DNA of 64,000 nt from Streptomyces luteolus (GTDB taxonomy: Bacteria; Actinomycetota; Actinomycetes; Streptomycetales; Streptomycetaceae). The stretch spans positions 1-64,000 of the forward strand of contig NZ_JASCIS010000034.1 in the NCBI RefSeq assembly GCF_029968015.1, written 5' to 3'. The position numbers and the translations under genes are program-made. The notes under the pieces are model-generated. The model was not told the DNA's origin, made no database searches, and was given only the letters and a program-made list of their open reading frames with translations. This document shows, piece by piece, positions 24,928 through 33,587 of this stretch (position 1 is the first letter of the stretch; every line of letters begins with the position of its first letter).

Positions 24928-25000
24928 TAGGCCGTGTGGGACTCGAACCCACAACCAATGGATTAAAAGTCCACTGCTCTGCCAATTGAGCTAACGGCCC
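24928..25000 (-). tRNA. tRNA-Lys (TTT)
   Basis: A 73-nt cloverleaf on the minus strand with anticodon TTT, a seven-base acceptor stem starting GGGCCGT (with one G-T pair at 1-72), and canonical TTCGA T-loop. CCA is not encoded. Confidence 0.93.
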
Positions 25001-25132
25001 GCGTCAACGCACCCCCCGAGCATAGCCGCAGGAGCGGACAGAGCCGATCGGGTATCGGTGCGGCGACGTGAGAAGCGGACCGGCTCCGTGGAGTCGGCCC
25101 GCTTCTCAGGTCAGTTGCCGGTGCCGGCGGGG

Positions 25133-27283
25133 TCAGCCGTTGCGCTTCCAGCGCGGCTTGTCGTCACGGCGGCCGAAGGAGCCGGCGCCGCGGTCGTCAC
25201 GGCGGTTGAACGGACGGTCGCTGCCACCGCGGTGGTCGCGACGGTCGCGGTTGAAGGGGCGGTCGTCGCGGTTGAACGGACGGTCGCTGCCGCCGCGGTG
25301 GTCGCGGCGGTCGCGGTTGAAGCCGCCGTTGCCGCCACGGTCGTCCCGGCGGAAGCCGCCCCGCTCGTCCCGGCGGAAGCCACCACGGTCGTTGTCGCGG
25401 CGGTCGCGGTTGAAGCCGCCGTTGCCGCCACGGTCGTTGTCACGGCGCTCGAAGGAACGGCCACCCCGGTCGTCCCGGCGGAAGCCACCACGGTCGTTGT
25501 CGCGGCGGTCGCGGTTGAAGCCGCCGTTGCCGCCACGGTCGTTGTCGCGACGCTCGAAGGAACGGCCACCGCGGTCGTCACGGTCGCGGTTGAAGCCGCG
25601 GTCACCGCGGTCGTCCCGGCGGAAACCGCCCCGGTCGTTGTCGCGGCGGTCGCGGTTGAAGCCGCCGTTGCCGCCACGGTCGTTGTCGCGACGCTCACGG
25701 CGCTCAAAGTTGCCCCGGTCGTCCCGGCGTTCCCGACGCTCGTACGACGGACGCTCCTCGCGGAACTCCCGCTGCTCGCGCACCTCGCGCTGCTGCTGCT
25801 CGGGCACCTCGACCTCGGCGACGGCGGCCTCGGCGGCAGCGGCGACGGCCTCGGCCGGGTCCTCGCCCCGCTCGCGCGCGGCGCGGGCGGTGAGGCGGTC
25901 GGCCTCCTCGCGCAGCTCGGTGGCGCGACGCTGCGCGCGCTCCAGCTCCTTGGTGAGCTGCGACACGTCACGCTCGGCCTGCTTCGCCGCGTTGTCCGCG
26001 GAGTCTGCCTGGACCTCGGTCAGCGACCGGGCGCCGGTGATCTCGGCGACCTCCGGGTCGAAGGCGCCGCCCTGGCCGATGATGTGGCGCGAGGCGTCGA
26101 CGCCCGCGTCCTCCATCAGCCGGAAGATCTGCCGACGCTGGTGCGGCAGCGAGAGCGAGACGACGGTGCCGGAGCGGCCCGCGCGGGCCGTACGGCCGGA
26201 GCGGTGCAGGTAGTCCTTGTGGTCACCGGCCGGGTCCACGTTGAGGACCAGGTCGATGCCGTCGACGTGGATGCCGCGGGCGGCGACGTCGGTGGCGACG
26301 AGCGCGTTGACGTACCCGTCCTTGAAGTCGGCGAGCGTCCGCGTACGGGCGCCCTGCGTCATGCCGCCGTGCAGCGCGTCCGCCTTCACGCCGGAGTCGC
26401 GCAGCTGCTCCGCGATGCGGTCGGCGCCGAGCTGGGTGCGGACGAAGATGATGGTGCGGCCCTTGCGCGCGGCGATCGCGGCGGTGACCGGCGCCTTGTC
26501 GCGGGGCTTCACGATCAGGATGTGGTGCGTCATGGTCGTGACGGCGCCCTGGGCGGCGTCGACCTCGTGCGTGACCGGGTCGGTCAGGTAGCGCTTGACC
26601 AGCGTGGAGATCTCGTTCTCCATCGTGGCCGAGAACAGCATGCGCTGGCCGCCCGCCGGAACCTGGTCGAGCAGCTCGGTGACCTCGGGCAGGAAGCCCA
26701 GGTCGGACATCTGGTCGGCCTCGTCGAGGACGGCGACCTGGACGTTCTCCAGGGAGCAGGCGCCGCGGTTGATGATGTCGCGCAGCCGGCCCGGGGTGGC
26801 GACGAGGATGTCGACGCCGCGCTCCAGGGCGTAGATCTGGTTGCCCATCGACGTACCGCCGCAGACGACCTTCATCTTCAGGCCGAGGACGTCGCCGTAC
26901 GGCTGGAGGGCGTCGGCGACCTGCATCGCCAGCTCACGGGTCGGGGTCAGGATGACCGCGCGGGGCTTCTTCTTCTCCGTACGGCCTTCGGCGAGCGCCG
27001 CCAGGGTCGGCAGACCGAAGGAGAGGGTCTTGCCGGAGCCGGTGCGGCCGCGGCCGAGGATGTCCTTGCCGGCCAGGGCGTCCGGGATGGTCGCGGCCTG
27101 GATCGGGAAGGGCGTGGTCACGCCGTTCTGCGCGAGCTTGCGGACGACGCCCTCGGGCAGGCCCAGGTCAGCGAAGGTGACCTCGGGCGCCTCGGGGGCT
27201 TCGGGAGCGGCCGTCTCGGTGACGACAGCGTCGTCCGCGCTGTTCTCGGGCAGGACGGAGTGCTCAGTACTGAAAGTGGACAT
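25133..27283 (-). CDS. DEAD-box RNA helicase with Arg/Gly/Asp-rich tail
   Basis: This 716-aa ATP-dependent RNA helicase would remodel structured RNA, probably in cold adaptation, ribosome assembly or RNA decay. Motifs in order are the Q motif (FADLGLPEG ... PFPIQ, about 36-62), Walker A GRTGSGKT, PTRELA, DEAD in VLDEADQM, SAT, and HRSGRTARAGRSG. From about 480 the chain becomes Arg/Asp/Gly/Asn-rich, built of repeats such as GGNGGFNRDRRDNDRGG, an RNA-binding RGG-like tail. The start is ATG 27283. A long leader (about 200 bp, 27284-27480) precedes it, as is common for cold-shock helicases. Confidence 0.95.
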   Translation of the reverse strand: MSTFSTEHSVLPENSADDAVVTETAAPEAPEAPEVTFADLGLPEGVVRKLAQNGVTTPFPIQAATIPDALAGKDILGRGRTGSGKTLSFGLPTLAALAEGRTEKKKPRAVILTPTRELAMQVADALQPYGDVLGLKMKVVCGGTSMGNQIYALERGVDILVATPGRLRDIINRGACSLENVQVAVLDEADQMSDLGFLPEVTELLDQVPAGGQRMLFSATMENEISTLVKRYLTDPVTHEVDAAQGAVTTMTHHILIVKPRDKAPVTAAIAARKGRTIIFVRTQLGADRIAEQLRDSGVKADALHGGMTQGARTRTLADFKDGYVNALVATDVAARGIHVDGIDLVLNVDPAGDHKDYLHRSGRTARAGRSGTVVSLSLPHQRRQIFRLMEDAGVDASRHIIGQGGAFDPEVAEITGARSLTEVQADSADNAAKQAERDVSQLTKELERAQRRATELREEADRLTARAARERGEDPAEAVAAAAEAAVAEVEVPEQQQREVREQREFREERPSYERRERRDDRGNFERRERRDNDRGGNGGFNRDRRDNDRGGFRRDDRGDRGFNRDRDDRGGRSFERRDNDRGGNGGFNRDRRDNDRGGFRRDDRGGRSFERRDNDRGGNGGFNRDRRDNDRGGFRRDERGGFRRDDRGGNGGFNRDRRDHRGGSDRPFNRDDRPFNRDRRDHRGGSDRPFNRRDDRGAGSFGRRDDKPRWKRNG
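25196..25745. repeat. repetitive coding DNA of the helicase tail
   Basis: The 3' half-kilobase of the helicase gene consists of imperfect repeats of mixed unit length around GGTCGTTGTCGCGGCGGTCG. The longest near-identical blocks, about 100 bp, lie near 25385-25555. They encode the NDRGG/FNRDRRD peptide repeats. Confidence 0.85.
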
Positions 27284-27540
27284 GCGAAATGCGAAACCTT
27301 CCGGAGTCTCGGCACGCGCCCAAACTCCGTGAATCGCAATTCGACCGCCTCAATGCGGTCAGCCACGGCTAGGGAGAGTACGCGCCACACGGCGCTCTTC
27401 GATGCTGGCGCCGGGCAAATGGGATCAAACGATCTACCACTGTACGCACCCCTCACCCCGGATGGCAAACCGCCCCTCTGACCTGCACCGACGACCGAAA
27501 CCGGACCTCCGGAGCGGGGCTGCGGGGGCCGAAGCCCGCC

Positions 27541-28092
27541 TCAGCTCGGCCCGGCCTCCGGCGACGGCTCCCGCGCCGTGAAGCTCGCCCCGCGCACCCC
27601 GCCCGAGCCCCCCGAACCGCCGGACTGACCGCCGCCCGCCGCGGACGAGGACGGCTCCCCGGTGTCCGGCGGCGTGGGCGTCGTCCCCGGCGTGCTCTGC
27701 GGGGGCGGGGGCGTGGGCGCCTGCGTCGCGGAGGGCCGGGGTTTGGGCGTCGTACGCCCCGGACCGGGCCGGTCGGGCGAGGACGACGGGCGGGCCGGGG
27801 TCGCCGGGCGCGAGGCCGAGTCGGAGGCGGCGGGGGAACTCTCCGCGTCACCGCTCTCGGCGTCACCGCCCTCGGGGCGCACACCGTCCGGCCGCGCGCC
27901 CTCCCGCCCCGTGACACCACTCACCACGGGCCCGCCGTCCGGCCCGGCCTCACCGGCGTTCTCGCCCGCGGACCGGGAGGACTTGGCGGGCGCGGGCTCC
28001 TGGGCGTCCCCGCCGACGCTCACACACCCGGCGCCCGCACCGAGGGCGACCACCACCGCGGCCAGACGAACGGGTACGGACAACTGGCGCAC
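27541..28092 (-). CDS. Pro/Ser/Thr-rich lipoprotein
   Basis: This 183-aa protein begins with a lipoprotein signal peptide (RLAAVVVALGAGAGC), so Cys 23 would be lipidated and the protein anchored on the outer face of the membrane. The rest is low-complexity Ser/Pro/Gly/Ala with no recognisable domain, resembling a wall-spanning linker. GTG 28092 has GGAGG nine bases upstream; the longer open frame has no support. It is divergent from the small metallopeptidase gene at 28260. Confidence 0.7.
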   Translation of the reverse strand: MRQLSVPVRLAAVVVALGAGAGCVSVGGDAQEPAPAKSSRSAGENAGEAGPDGGPVVSGVTGREGARPDGVRPEGGDAESGDAESSPAASDSASRPATPARPSSSPDRPGPGRTTPKPRPSATQAPTPPPPQSTPGTTPTPPDTGEPSSSAAGGGQSGGSGGSGGVRGASFTAREPSPEAGPS

Positions 28093-28259
28093 GGGTGGGC
28101 ACCTCCGGAGCGCGGCAATGTGTTGCCCTGCCCAACTCCCGCCGCCCGCAAGAGGACACGCCGCGCACACGGCGCCCGAACCGCGCGTTCCCACGGCCGC
28201 ACGCCCCGCCGCACGGGAGTTCGCACCGGGGCCCGCACATCCACCGCTCGTCCCGGACA

Positions 28260-28619
28260 ATGGGCCGTGTGCTGGAGATGACCCGTGAGGCGTTCGAAGA
28301 GCTGGTGAGCCAGGCCCTGGACCAGATCCCCCCGGAACTGACCAGGGTGATGGACAACGTGGCCGTGTTCGTGGAGGACGAACCGTCCGCCGACGACCCC
28401 GAGCTGCTCGGCCTGTACGAGGGCACGCCGCTCACCGACCGCGGCGAGTGGTACGCCGGGGTGCTCCCGGACCGCATCACGATCTACATGGGCCCGACCC
28501 TGCGCTACTGCGAGAGCCAGGAGCAGGTGGTCGACGAGGTCGCCGTCACCGTCGTCCACGAGATCGCCCACCACTTCGGCATCGACGACGAGCGCCTGCA
28601 CGAGCTGGGCTGGGGCTGA
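28260..28619 (+). CDS. metallopeptidase family protein (zincin-like)
   Basis: This 119-aa minimal zincin carries VVHEIAHHFGIDDERLHELG near residue 98: an HExxH motif with a downstream Asp/His set, typical of the small actinobacterial metallopeptidase family (PF06262). Preceding segments PPELTRVMDNVAVFVEDEP and LLGLYEGTPLTDRGEW are also characteristic. Its substrate is unknown. ATG 28260 is used; GTG 28269 and ATG 28278 are close alternatives because no strong ribosome site discriminates. It precedes the metallophosphoesterase gene by 92 bp on the same strand. Confidence 0.88.
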   Translation: MGRVLEMTREAFEELVSQALDQIPPELTRVMDNVAVFVEDEPSADDPELLGLYEGTPLTDRGEWYAGVLPDRITIYMGPTLRYCESQEQVVDEVAVTVVHEIAHHFGIDDERLHELGWG

Positions 28620-28711
28620 CAGCCCTCGGCCCACCCCCGGGCCCGGCCCGGCATCACCACCCCCCGGCCCGGCCCGGCATGAACACCCGCAGACATGGGC
28701 ATAGGGGCCCA

Positions 28712-30271
28712 ATGGCCAGCGCCCGCGCCGCCGCCCGAAACGTCCTGGACCGCGTACGGACCGCCCCGGCCGCGTTCGTACGCCACTACCGCGCGCGCCA
28801 CCCGCACCCCGTCGGCGAACTGGTCCACCCGCCGCACCCCTTCGGCCGCGCCCTCGGCCTGGTCGCGGTCGTGCTGCTCGGCGCCTGGCTGGGGCTACTG
28901 ATCGTCGGCAGCGTGCACGTCCCGGTCGGCCCGATGGACACGCGGATGACGCTGCGCCCCTCGCTCACCGGCGGCACGAAGATCAACGTCTCCCCGCTCG
29001 GCGCCCTCGAACTCGACTCCCACACCGCGCCGCTCCGCCTCGACGTCGACCTGGACAGCCTCGACCCGGACCGCGCCCGCGCCCTCGTCGACCACCCCGA
29101 GCGCATCGCCGGACTGCAGGACGAGGTCACCCGCGACGTCCAGGCCGGCACCCTCGACCTGGCGCTGCGCTCCTGCGTCGCCGTGGTGCTCGGCGCCGCC
29201 GCGCTCGGCCTCGTCGTCTACCGCAGGCCCCGCCGCGCCCTCACCGCCGGCGGCACCGCGCTCGCCCTGCTCGTGATCTGCGGCGCCACCGCCTTCGCCA
29301 CCTGGAACCCCAAGTCGGTCCTGGAGCCCAGGTTCTCCGGACTGCTCTCCTCCGCCCCGTCCGTCGTCGGCAACGCCCGCAGCATCGTCAGCGAATTCGA
29401 CGCGTACCAGAAGGAGTTGGCGCGCCTGGTCACCAACGTCACCAAGCTGTACGACGCCACCTCCACGCTCCCCACGTACGCCCCCGACCCGTCCACGGTC
29501 CGCGTCCTGCACGTCTCCGACATCCACCTCAACCCCGCGAGCTGGCACATCATCGCCTCGCTCGTGGAGCAGTACGAGATCGACGTGATCATCGACTCCG
29601 GCGACACCATGGACCACGGCACCGCCGCCGAGAACCGCTTCCTCGACCCGATCGAGGACCTGGGCGCCCCCTACGTCTGGGTGCGCGGCAACCACGACTC
29701 CCGGACGACCCAGCGCTATCTGGAACGCCTGAAGAACGTGCACGTCCTGGACGACGGCCGCACCGTGAACGTCGGCGGCCTGCGCCTGGCGGGCATCGGC
29801 GACCCGCAGTTCACCCCGGACCGCTCGGTCGTCGCCCGCGGCGACCCGGCCGAGCGCACGGCGGGCAGCTTCCTCGCCGGCTCCCTGCGCGTCCAGCGGG
29901 CCCTGGGTGCTCCGGTGGACATCGCCGTCGCGCACAACCCGGTCGCGGCCCGGCAGACCGACGGGCAGGTCCCGCTCGTCCTCGCGGGCCACGTCCACCA
30001 CCCGAAGACGGAGCAACTGCCCGGCGGCACCCGGCTGCGTATCGAGGGCTCCACCGGTGGCAGCGGCCTGCGCGCCGTCGAGGGCGAGGAACCGGACCCC
30101 GTCTCCGCGTCCGTCCTGTACCTCGACCGGACCACCAAGCGCCTGCAGGCCTGGGACGAGATCCGCCTCGGCGGGCTCGGCCTCACCACGGCCGAGGTCA
30201 GCCGCCATGTCCCGCAGGAGAACGAACCCGGCGCGACGCCGTCGGCGCCGGACAGCTCACCGGCGCCATGA
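28712..30271 (+). CDS. membrane-anchored metallophosphoesterase
   Basis: This 519-aa protein has one membrane helix near residues 45-65, a predicted extracytoplasmic region, two more helices around 150-200 and then a calcineurin-like phosphoesterase domain. Dimetal motifs are complete: HVSDIHLNP (near 268), DSGDTMDHG (near 293), RGNHDS (near 327) and AGHVHHPK (near 425). It would hydrolyse phosphomonoesters or diesters; the substrate is unknown. ATG 28712 has AGGGGC just upstream; ATG 28679 would add 11 residues. Downstream are three tRNA genes. Confidence 0.86.
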   Translation: MASARAAARNVLDRVRTAPAAFVRHYRARHPHPVGELVHPPHPFGRALGLVAVVLLGAWLGLLIVGSVHVPVGPMDTRMTLRPSLTGGTKINVSPLGALELDSHTAPLRLDVDLDSLDPDRARALVDHPERIAGLQDEVTRDVQAGTLDLALRSCVAVVLGAAALGLVVYRRPRRALTAGGTALALLVICGATAFATWNPKSVLEPRFSGLLSSAPSVVGNARSIVSEFDAYQKELARLVTNVTKLYDATSTLPTYAPDPSTVRVLHVSDIHLNPASWHIIASLVEQYEIDVIIDSGDTMDHGTAAENRFLDPIEDLGAPYVWVRGNHDSRTTQRYLERLKNVHVLDDGRTVNVGGLRLAGIGDPQFTPDRSVVARGDPAERTAGSFLAGSLRVQRALGAPVDIAVAHNPVAARQTDGQVPLVLAGHVHHPKTEQLPGGTRLRIEGSTGGSGLRAVEGEEPDPVSASVLYLDRTTKRLQAWDEIRLGGLGLTTAEVSRHVPQENEPGATPSAPDSSPAP

Positions 30272-30480
30272 CCGCCGGACGGCCTCACATCTTTTCGGTT
30301 TGGTCGAGGTCCAAACGCCGTAGTACAGTCTGGGCGTGCCCAACGGCACCGGTCAGGGCTTGACCGTCCAGAACTCCGTGAGGAGCGAAGGAGAAGCAGA
30401 ACCCTCCGGGGGGACGCGGAGTCACATGCTTCTGACGTCCCCGGACGCGCAGACGAAGCAGAGCTGTAACCAGTAGTTCC

Positions 30481-30553
30481 GCCCTCATCGTCTAGTGGCC
30501 CAGGACGCCGCCCTTTCAAGGCGGTAGCACGGGTTCGAATCCCGTTGGGGGCA
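30481..30553 (+). tRNA. tRNA-Glu (TTC)
   Basis: A 73-nt cloverleaf with anticodon TTC in loop CTTTCAA, acceptor GCCCTCA paired with TGGGGGC and canonical TTCGAAT T-loop. It heads a Glu-Asp-Phe tRNA cluster. Confidence 0.95.
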
Positions 30554-30591
30554 CGCACCACCCTGTGCGACACTTAGTCGCGCAACAGCTT

Positions 30592-30666
30592 GGTCCTGTG
30601 GAGCAGTTTGGAGTGCTCGCCACCCTGTCAAGGTGGAGGCCGCGGGTTCAAATCCCGTCAGGACCG
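30592..30666 (+). tRNA. tRNA-Asp (GTC)
   Basis: A 75-nt cloverleaf with anticodon GTC. Acceptor GGTCCTG pairs perfectly with CAGGACC. The same sequence recurs at 37654-37728. Confidence 0.95.
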
Positions 30667-30689
30667 CTGAGATTCCTCGCGAATCTCGT

Positions 30690-30763
30690 GGCTGGGTAGC
30701 TCAGTTGGTACGAGCGTCCGCCTGAAAAGCGGAAGGTCGCCGGTTCGACCCCGGCCCCAGCCA
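30690..30763 (+). tRNA. tRNA-Phe (GAA)
   Basis: A 74-nt cloverleaf with anticodon loop CTGAAAA (anticodon GAA) and acceptor GGCTGGG paired with CCCAGCC. A strong hairpin follows at 30768. Confidence 0.95.
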
Positions 30764-30767
30764 CAAG

Positions 30768-30797
30768 TGAAGCCCCCGTCTTCGGACGGGGGCTTCA
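30768..30797 (+). terminator. terminator of the Glu-Asp-Phe tRNA cluster
   Basis: TGAAGCCCCCGTC at 30768-30780 pairs perfectly with GACGGGGGCTTCA at 30785-30797 around TTCG; TTTT follows shortly after. Confidence 0.88.
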
Positions 30798-30869
30798 GTG
30801 TTTTCGGAACGTGCCCGTCGGGCGACCGGCTCCGCCCACCCGTACGCCGGTGGGCGGAGCCGGTCCCGC

Positions 30870-31727
30870 TCAGCTCTCCGTCTCCGCCCCCGCGTTCACC
30901 CCGGCGGCCGAGCGGCGGCGCCACGCGCGTACCGCGAAGAGCGCCGCCGCCGCGGCGATCGCGGCCAGCACCAGCGTGCCGTCCGAGACGCGCTCGCCGA
31001 GGCCGCGGGCCCACTGTTCGACCGCGAACGAGTCGTCCACGTCGAGGATTCCGGGCAGTGCCGTCGTGCCGTCGAAGGCCAGGAACAGCGTGCCGAGGGC
31101 GATGAAGAACAGGCCCGACAGGGTCGACGTCGTATGCAGCTCGAAGCGGCCGACGCGGAAGGTGCGGCCGCGGAGCCAGCGGCGGCGGCCCAGGTCGAAG
31201 CGCTCCCAGAGCAGGGCCAGGAGGAACAGCGGGACCGCCATGCCGAGGGCGTACACCGCGAGCAGTGCGCCCCCGTACCCCGGATTGCCGCCCAGGGCCG
31301 CGACCGTGAGGACGCTGCCGAGGATCGGGCCCGCGCAGAAGCCGGCCAGGCCGTAGACCGCACCCAGGGCGTACACCGACAGGGCGGTGGTGGGGCGGAT
31401 GCGGCCGGAGAGCTCGGACATCTTGCGGGAGGCGAAGCCCATGCCGAGGAGCTGCAGCAGACCGAGCGTGATGATCAGCCAGCCGCCGACGAGGACGAGC
31501 AGATCCCGGTTGCCGTAGAAGAACCGTCCGGCGAACGAGCCCGCGGCGCCCAGCGGGACCAGGGTCGTGGCCAGGCCCAGGTAGAAGATGCCGGTGCGGG
31601 CCAGGAGCCGGGACGAGCTGTTGATCGAGTACGCGAAGAACGCCGGCAGGAGCAGCGCGCTGCACGGGCTGAGCAGGGCGAGCAGGCCGCCGAGGAACGC
31701 GGCGAGATAACCGATGTCGCCGGTCAC
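30870..31727 (-). CDS. CcdA/DsbD-type thiol-disulfide electron carrier
   Basis: This 285-aa polytopic membrane protein has about seven helices and the family's two redox cysteines, in SPCSALLLPAF (near 20) and GFCAGPILG (near 128). CcdA-type proteins carry electrons from cytoplasmic thioredoxin across the membrane to extracytoplasmic thioredoxin-like proteins. GTG 31727 overlaps the stop of the DsbA-like gene by four bases (GTGA), so the two are translationally coupled and probably work together in secreted-protein thiol redox balance or cytochrome c maturation. The C-terminal 25 residues are basic and cytoplasmic. Confidence 0.88.
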   Translation of the reverse strand: MTGDIGYLAAFLGGLLALLSPCSALLLPAFFAYSINSSSRLLARTGIFYLGLATTLVPLGAAGSFAGRFFYGNRDLLVLVGGWLIITLGLLQLLGMGFASRKMSELSGRIRPTTALSVYALGAVYGLAGFCAGPILGSVLTVAALGGNPGYGGALLAVYALGMAVPLFLLALLWERFDLGRRRWLRGRTFRVGRFELHTTSTLSGLFFIALGTLFLAFDGTTALPGILDVDDSFAVEQWARGLGERVSDGTLVLAAIAAAAALFAVRAWRRRSAAGVNAGAETES

Positions 31728-32530
31728 CGGCCCGTGTCCTTCTTGCCGGAAGCCGTTGCCGCCGCCTGCTCGATGGCCTGCTCGAAGGTCTCCGCGGGCT
31801 GGGCGCCCGCCAGCGGACGGCCGTTGATCAGGAAGGACGGGGTGGAGGTGGCGCCCAGCTTGTAGGCCTCCTCGGTGTCCCTGCCGACGGCCTTCTTCGC
31901 CGCCGCGCTGTCCAGGTCCTTCTTGAAGCGGTCGAGGTCGGCGACTCCGGCCTGCTCGGCGAGCGCGTTGAGGCGGTCGTCCTTGAAGCCCTTCTCCTTC
32001 ACGCCCTCCGCGTACGCCGCCTCGTGGAACTGCCAGAAGCGCCCCTGCTGCCCGGCCGCCCAGGCAGCGCGCGCGGCGGCCTCCGACTCGGCGCCGAAGA
32101 TCGGGAAGTTGCGCCATTCGATGCGCAGGGTGCCGTTGTCGACGTACTTCTTCACGAGGCCCGGCTCGGTGTCGCGGGCAAACTTGCCGCAGAAGCCGCA
32201 CTTGAAGTCGGCGTACTCGACGAGGACGACGGGGGCGTCCGCCCGGCCCTGCGCGAGCGGGTCCTTGGCGTCGCGGCGGGCCAGCTTCTCCAGCTCCGGG
32301 TAGACGCCGTTCTGCGGGTCGGCGGAGACGTCGGCGGCGGGGGTGTCGCTCGCGCTGCCGGTGTCGGAACCGGAGCCGGAGCCGGGCTTGGTCGCGGTGT
32401 ACGAGAAGACGCCGAGGAGCAGCGCGGCCACGAGGACGGCCGCGCCGATCGCGAGGCCGCGGCCCTTGCCGGGCGCGGAGGAGGACTTCGATGGGGAGGA
32501 CTTCGATGAGGTGGATGAGGTGGGGGCCAT
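31724..32530 (-). CDS. DsbA family thiol oxidoreductase
   Basis: This 268-aa membrane-anchored thioredoxin-fold protein has a Ser/Lys-rich cytoplasmic start and one membrane helix at about 26-47. A Gly/Ser-rich spacer precedes a DsbA-like domain with the active site YADFKCGFCGKFA near 107. A cis-proline loop is visible in GATSTPSFLINGRPLAG. It would introduce or isomerise disulfides in exported proteins. ATG 32530 follows AGGAG at a rather long distance (12 bases). It lies in a four-gene minus-strand run with a secreted protein, a CxxC membrane protein and the CcdA-like carrier. Confidence 0.92.
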   Translation of the reverse strand: MAPTSSTSSKSSPSKSSSAPGKGRGLAIGAAVLVAALLLGVFSYTATKPGSGSGSDTGSASDTPAADVSADPQNGVYPELEKLARRDAKDPLAQGRADAPVVLVEYADFKCGFCGKFARDTEPGLVKKYVDNGTLRIEWRNFPIFGAESEAAARAAWAAGQQGRFWQFHEAAYAEGVKEKGFKDDRLNALAEQAGVADLDRFKKDLDSAAAKKAVGRDTEEAYKLGATSTPSFLINGRPLAGAQPAETFEQAIEQAAATASGKKDTGR

Positions 32531-32574
32531 GGGTGTTCAGGTCTCCTGGTGGTACGGGTCGGGAAGTCGGTGGG

Positions 32575-33051
32575 TCAGCGCGCGGGCTTCGCCGGGCAGG
32601 CGACCTCGCCGGCGAGCCGGCGGACGGTGGCCACGGCGAGCAGCACGAGCGAGGCGACCGCGAGCACGGGCTGCAGCGGCGCCCAGACGGTGAGCGCGCC
32701 GGAGGTGCCGAGGGCGAGCAGCACGAGCTTGTTGCACACGGGGCAGCCGACGGCGAGGAACGAGAGCAGTGCTCCGGCCGAGCCGAGCCGTGAGACCCGT
32801 TCGCTGTCCCGGGTGCGCTCGGCTCCTGTGCGTACGTACGTGGCGAGCAGCAGGCCGGCGAGCAGCGCGGAGGCCACGAGCACCGGATAGCTCCACCACT
32901 CGGGCGGGATCTCGCGGCCGAAGACCGGGTTCGGTACGAGGGCGGTCGGCAGGCCGAGCAGCAGGGCGCTGAGCAGGGCGCCGCCGAGCGCGACGAGCCG
33001 GCGCGCCGCCGGCCAGTGGGCGGGGGCGCGCAGAGCGAGCCGCAGATTCAT
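32575..33051 (-). CDS. integral membrane protein with CPVC motif
   Basis: This 158-aa protein has four predicted helices and a cysteine pair in FLAVGCPVCNKLVLLAL near residue 108. A membrane CxxC next to DsbA- and CcdA-like genes suggests a thiol-redox partner, comparable in role, though not in recognisable sequence, to DsbB or VKOR. ATG 33051 has AGGAGA nine bases upstream. It ends 44 bp before the DsbA-like gene, likely in one operon. The exact family is not recognised. Confidence 0.78.
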   Translation of the reverse strand: MNLRLALRAPAHWPAARRLVALGGALLSALLLGLPTALVPNPVFGREIPPEWWSYPVLVASALLAGLLLATYVRTGAERTRDSERVSRLGSAGALLSFLAVGCPVCNKLVLLALGTSGALTVWAPLQPVLAVASLVLLAVATVRRLAGEVACPAKPAR

Positions 33052-33103
33052 GCGGGTTCTTCTCCTGTCCTGGGCGGGTGGTGAGGGCCGGAGACAGGGC
33101 CCT

Positions 33104-33505
33104 CTACACGCGCAGGACGGAGAGTTCGACGGGGGACGGCGGGTCGCGGGGCGGTGGGCCGCGGTCGGGTGCGACACCGGCGAGGTGGCCGAAGGGCGTC
33201 CCGTCACCGGTGGCGGACTGCTCGTGGGAGAGCGTGGAGGCGAGCTGTTCGTGCGCGGAGCCGCCGCGGTTCGGGGTGGCGGGCTGGCCGCTCTCGTCGG
33301 TCTGCTTCTTGCCGCAGCCGGTCTTGCCGTCCAGGGCGGAGGCCGAGGGCGCGGCGGCGCGTACGGACTCGGTCACCTGGCCGGCACTCGCACTCGCACT
33401 CGCGCTCGCCGGGCCGCACACCAATCCCACCGTGAGCAGCGCGAGGAGCGCGGCGAGGAGGAGCGTCACCGCGGAGCGGCGACGGCGGGTGGCTGCGAGC
33501 GACAT
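33104..33505 (-). CDS. small secreted protein of unknown function
   Basis: This 133-aa protein has a strong signal peptide (RRRRSAVTLLLAALLALLTV, then CGPASASA). The mature part is polar and low-complexity, with a Gly-Cys-Gly site (KTGCGKKQTDE), and no known domain. The first ATG with a plausible site is 33505; a GTG at 33523 would add six residues. It is the first gene of the thiol-redox run and divergent from hrpA with an 82-bp spacer. Confidence 0.65.
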   Translation of the reverse strand: MSLAATRRRRSAVTLLLAALLALLTVGLVCGPASASASASAGQVTESVRAAAPSASALDGKTGCGKKQTDESGQPATPNRGGSAHEQLASTLSHEQSATGDGTPFGHLAGVAPDRGPPPRDPPSPVELSVLRV

Positions 33506-33587
33506 GGCTCCATACTGCACCACCCGGACAGAGGGGACAGAAATGCGTTCGCCAGTGCCGACAAGCGGGTGAGATCCTGGAGTTCGT

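Noticed and set aside
21622..25000. Integrative element between two tRNA genes
   Set aside because: No integrase, excisionase or duplicated tRNA 3' end was found; only a variable gene block can be claimed.
25196..25745. CRISPR-like array
   Set aside because: The repeats are contiguous and in frame with the helicase, without unique spacers and without cas genes.
25058..27481. An 807-codon plus-strand frame rich in Val/Ala
   Set aside because: It mirrors the repetitive DEAD-box helicase gene; the low-complexity VVAAVAVEAA pattern is the antisense of the RGG repeats.
28620..28711. Terminator between the metallopeptidase and metallophosphoesterase genes
   Set aside because: The sequence is a GC-rich near-repeat (CCCGGCCCGGCAT twice) but forms no clean stem-loop.
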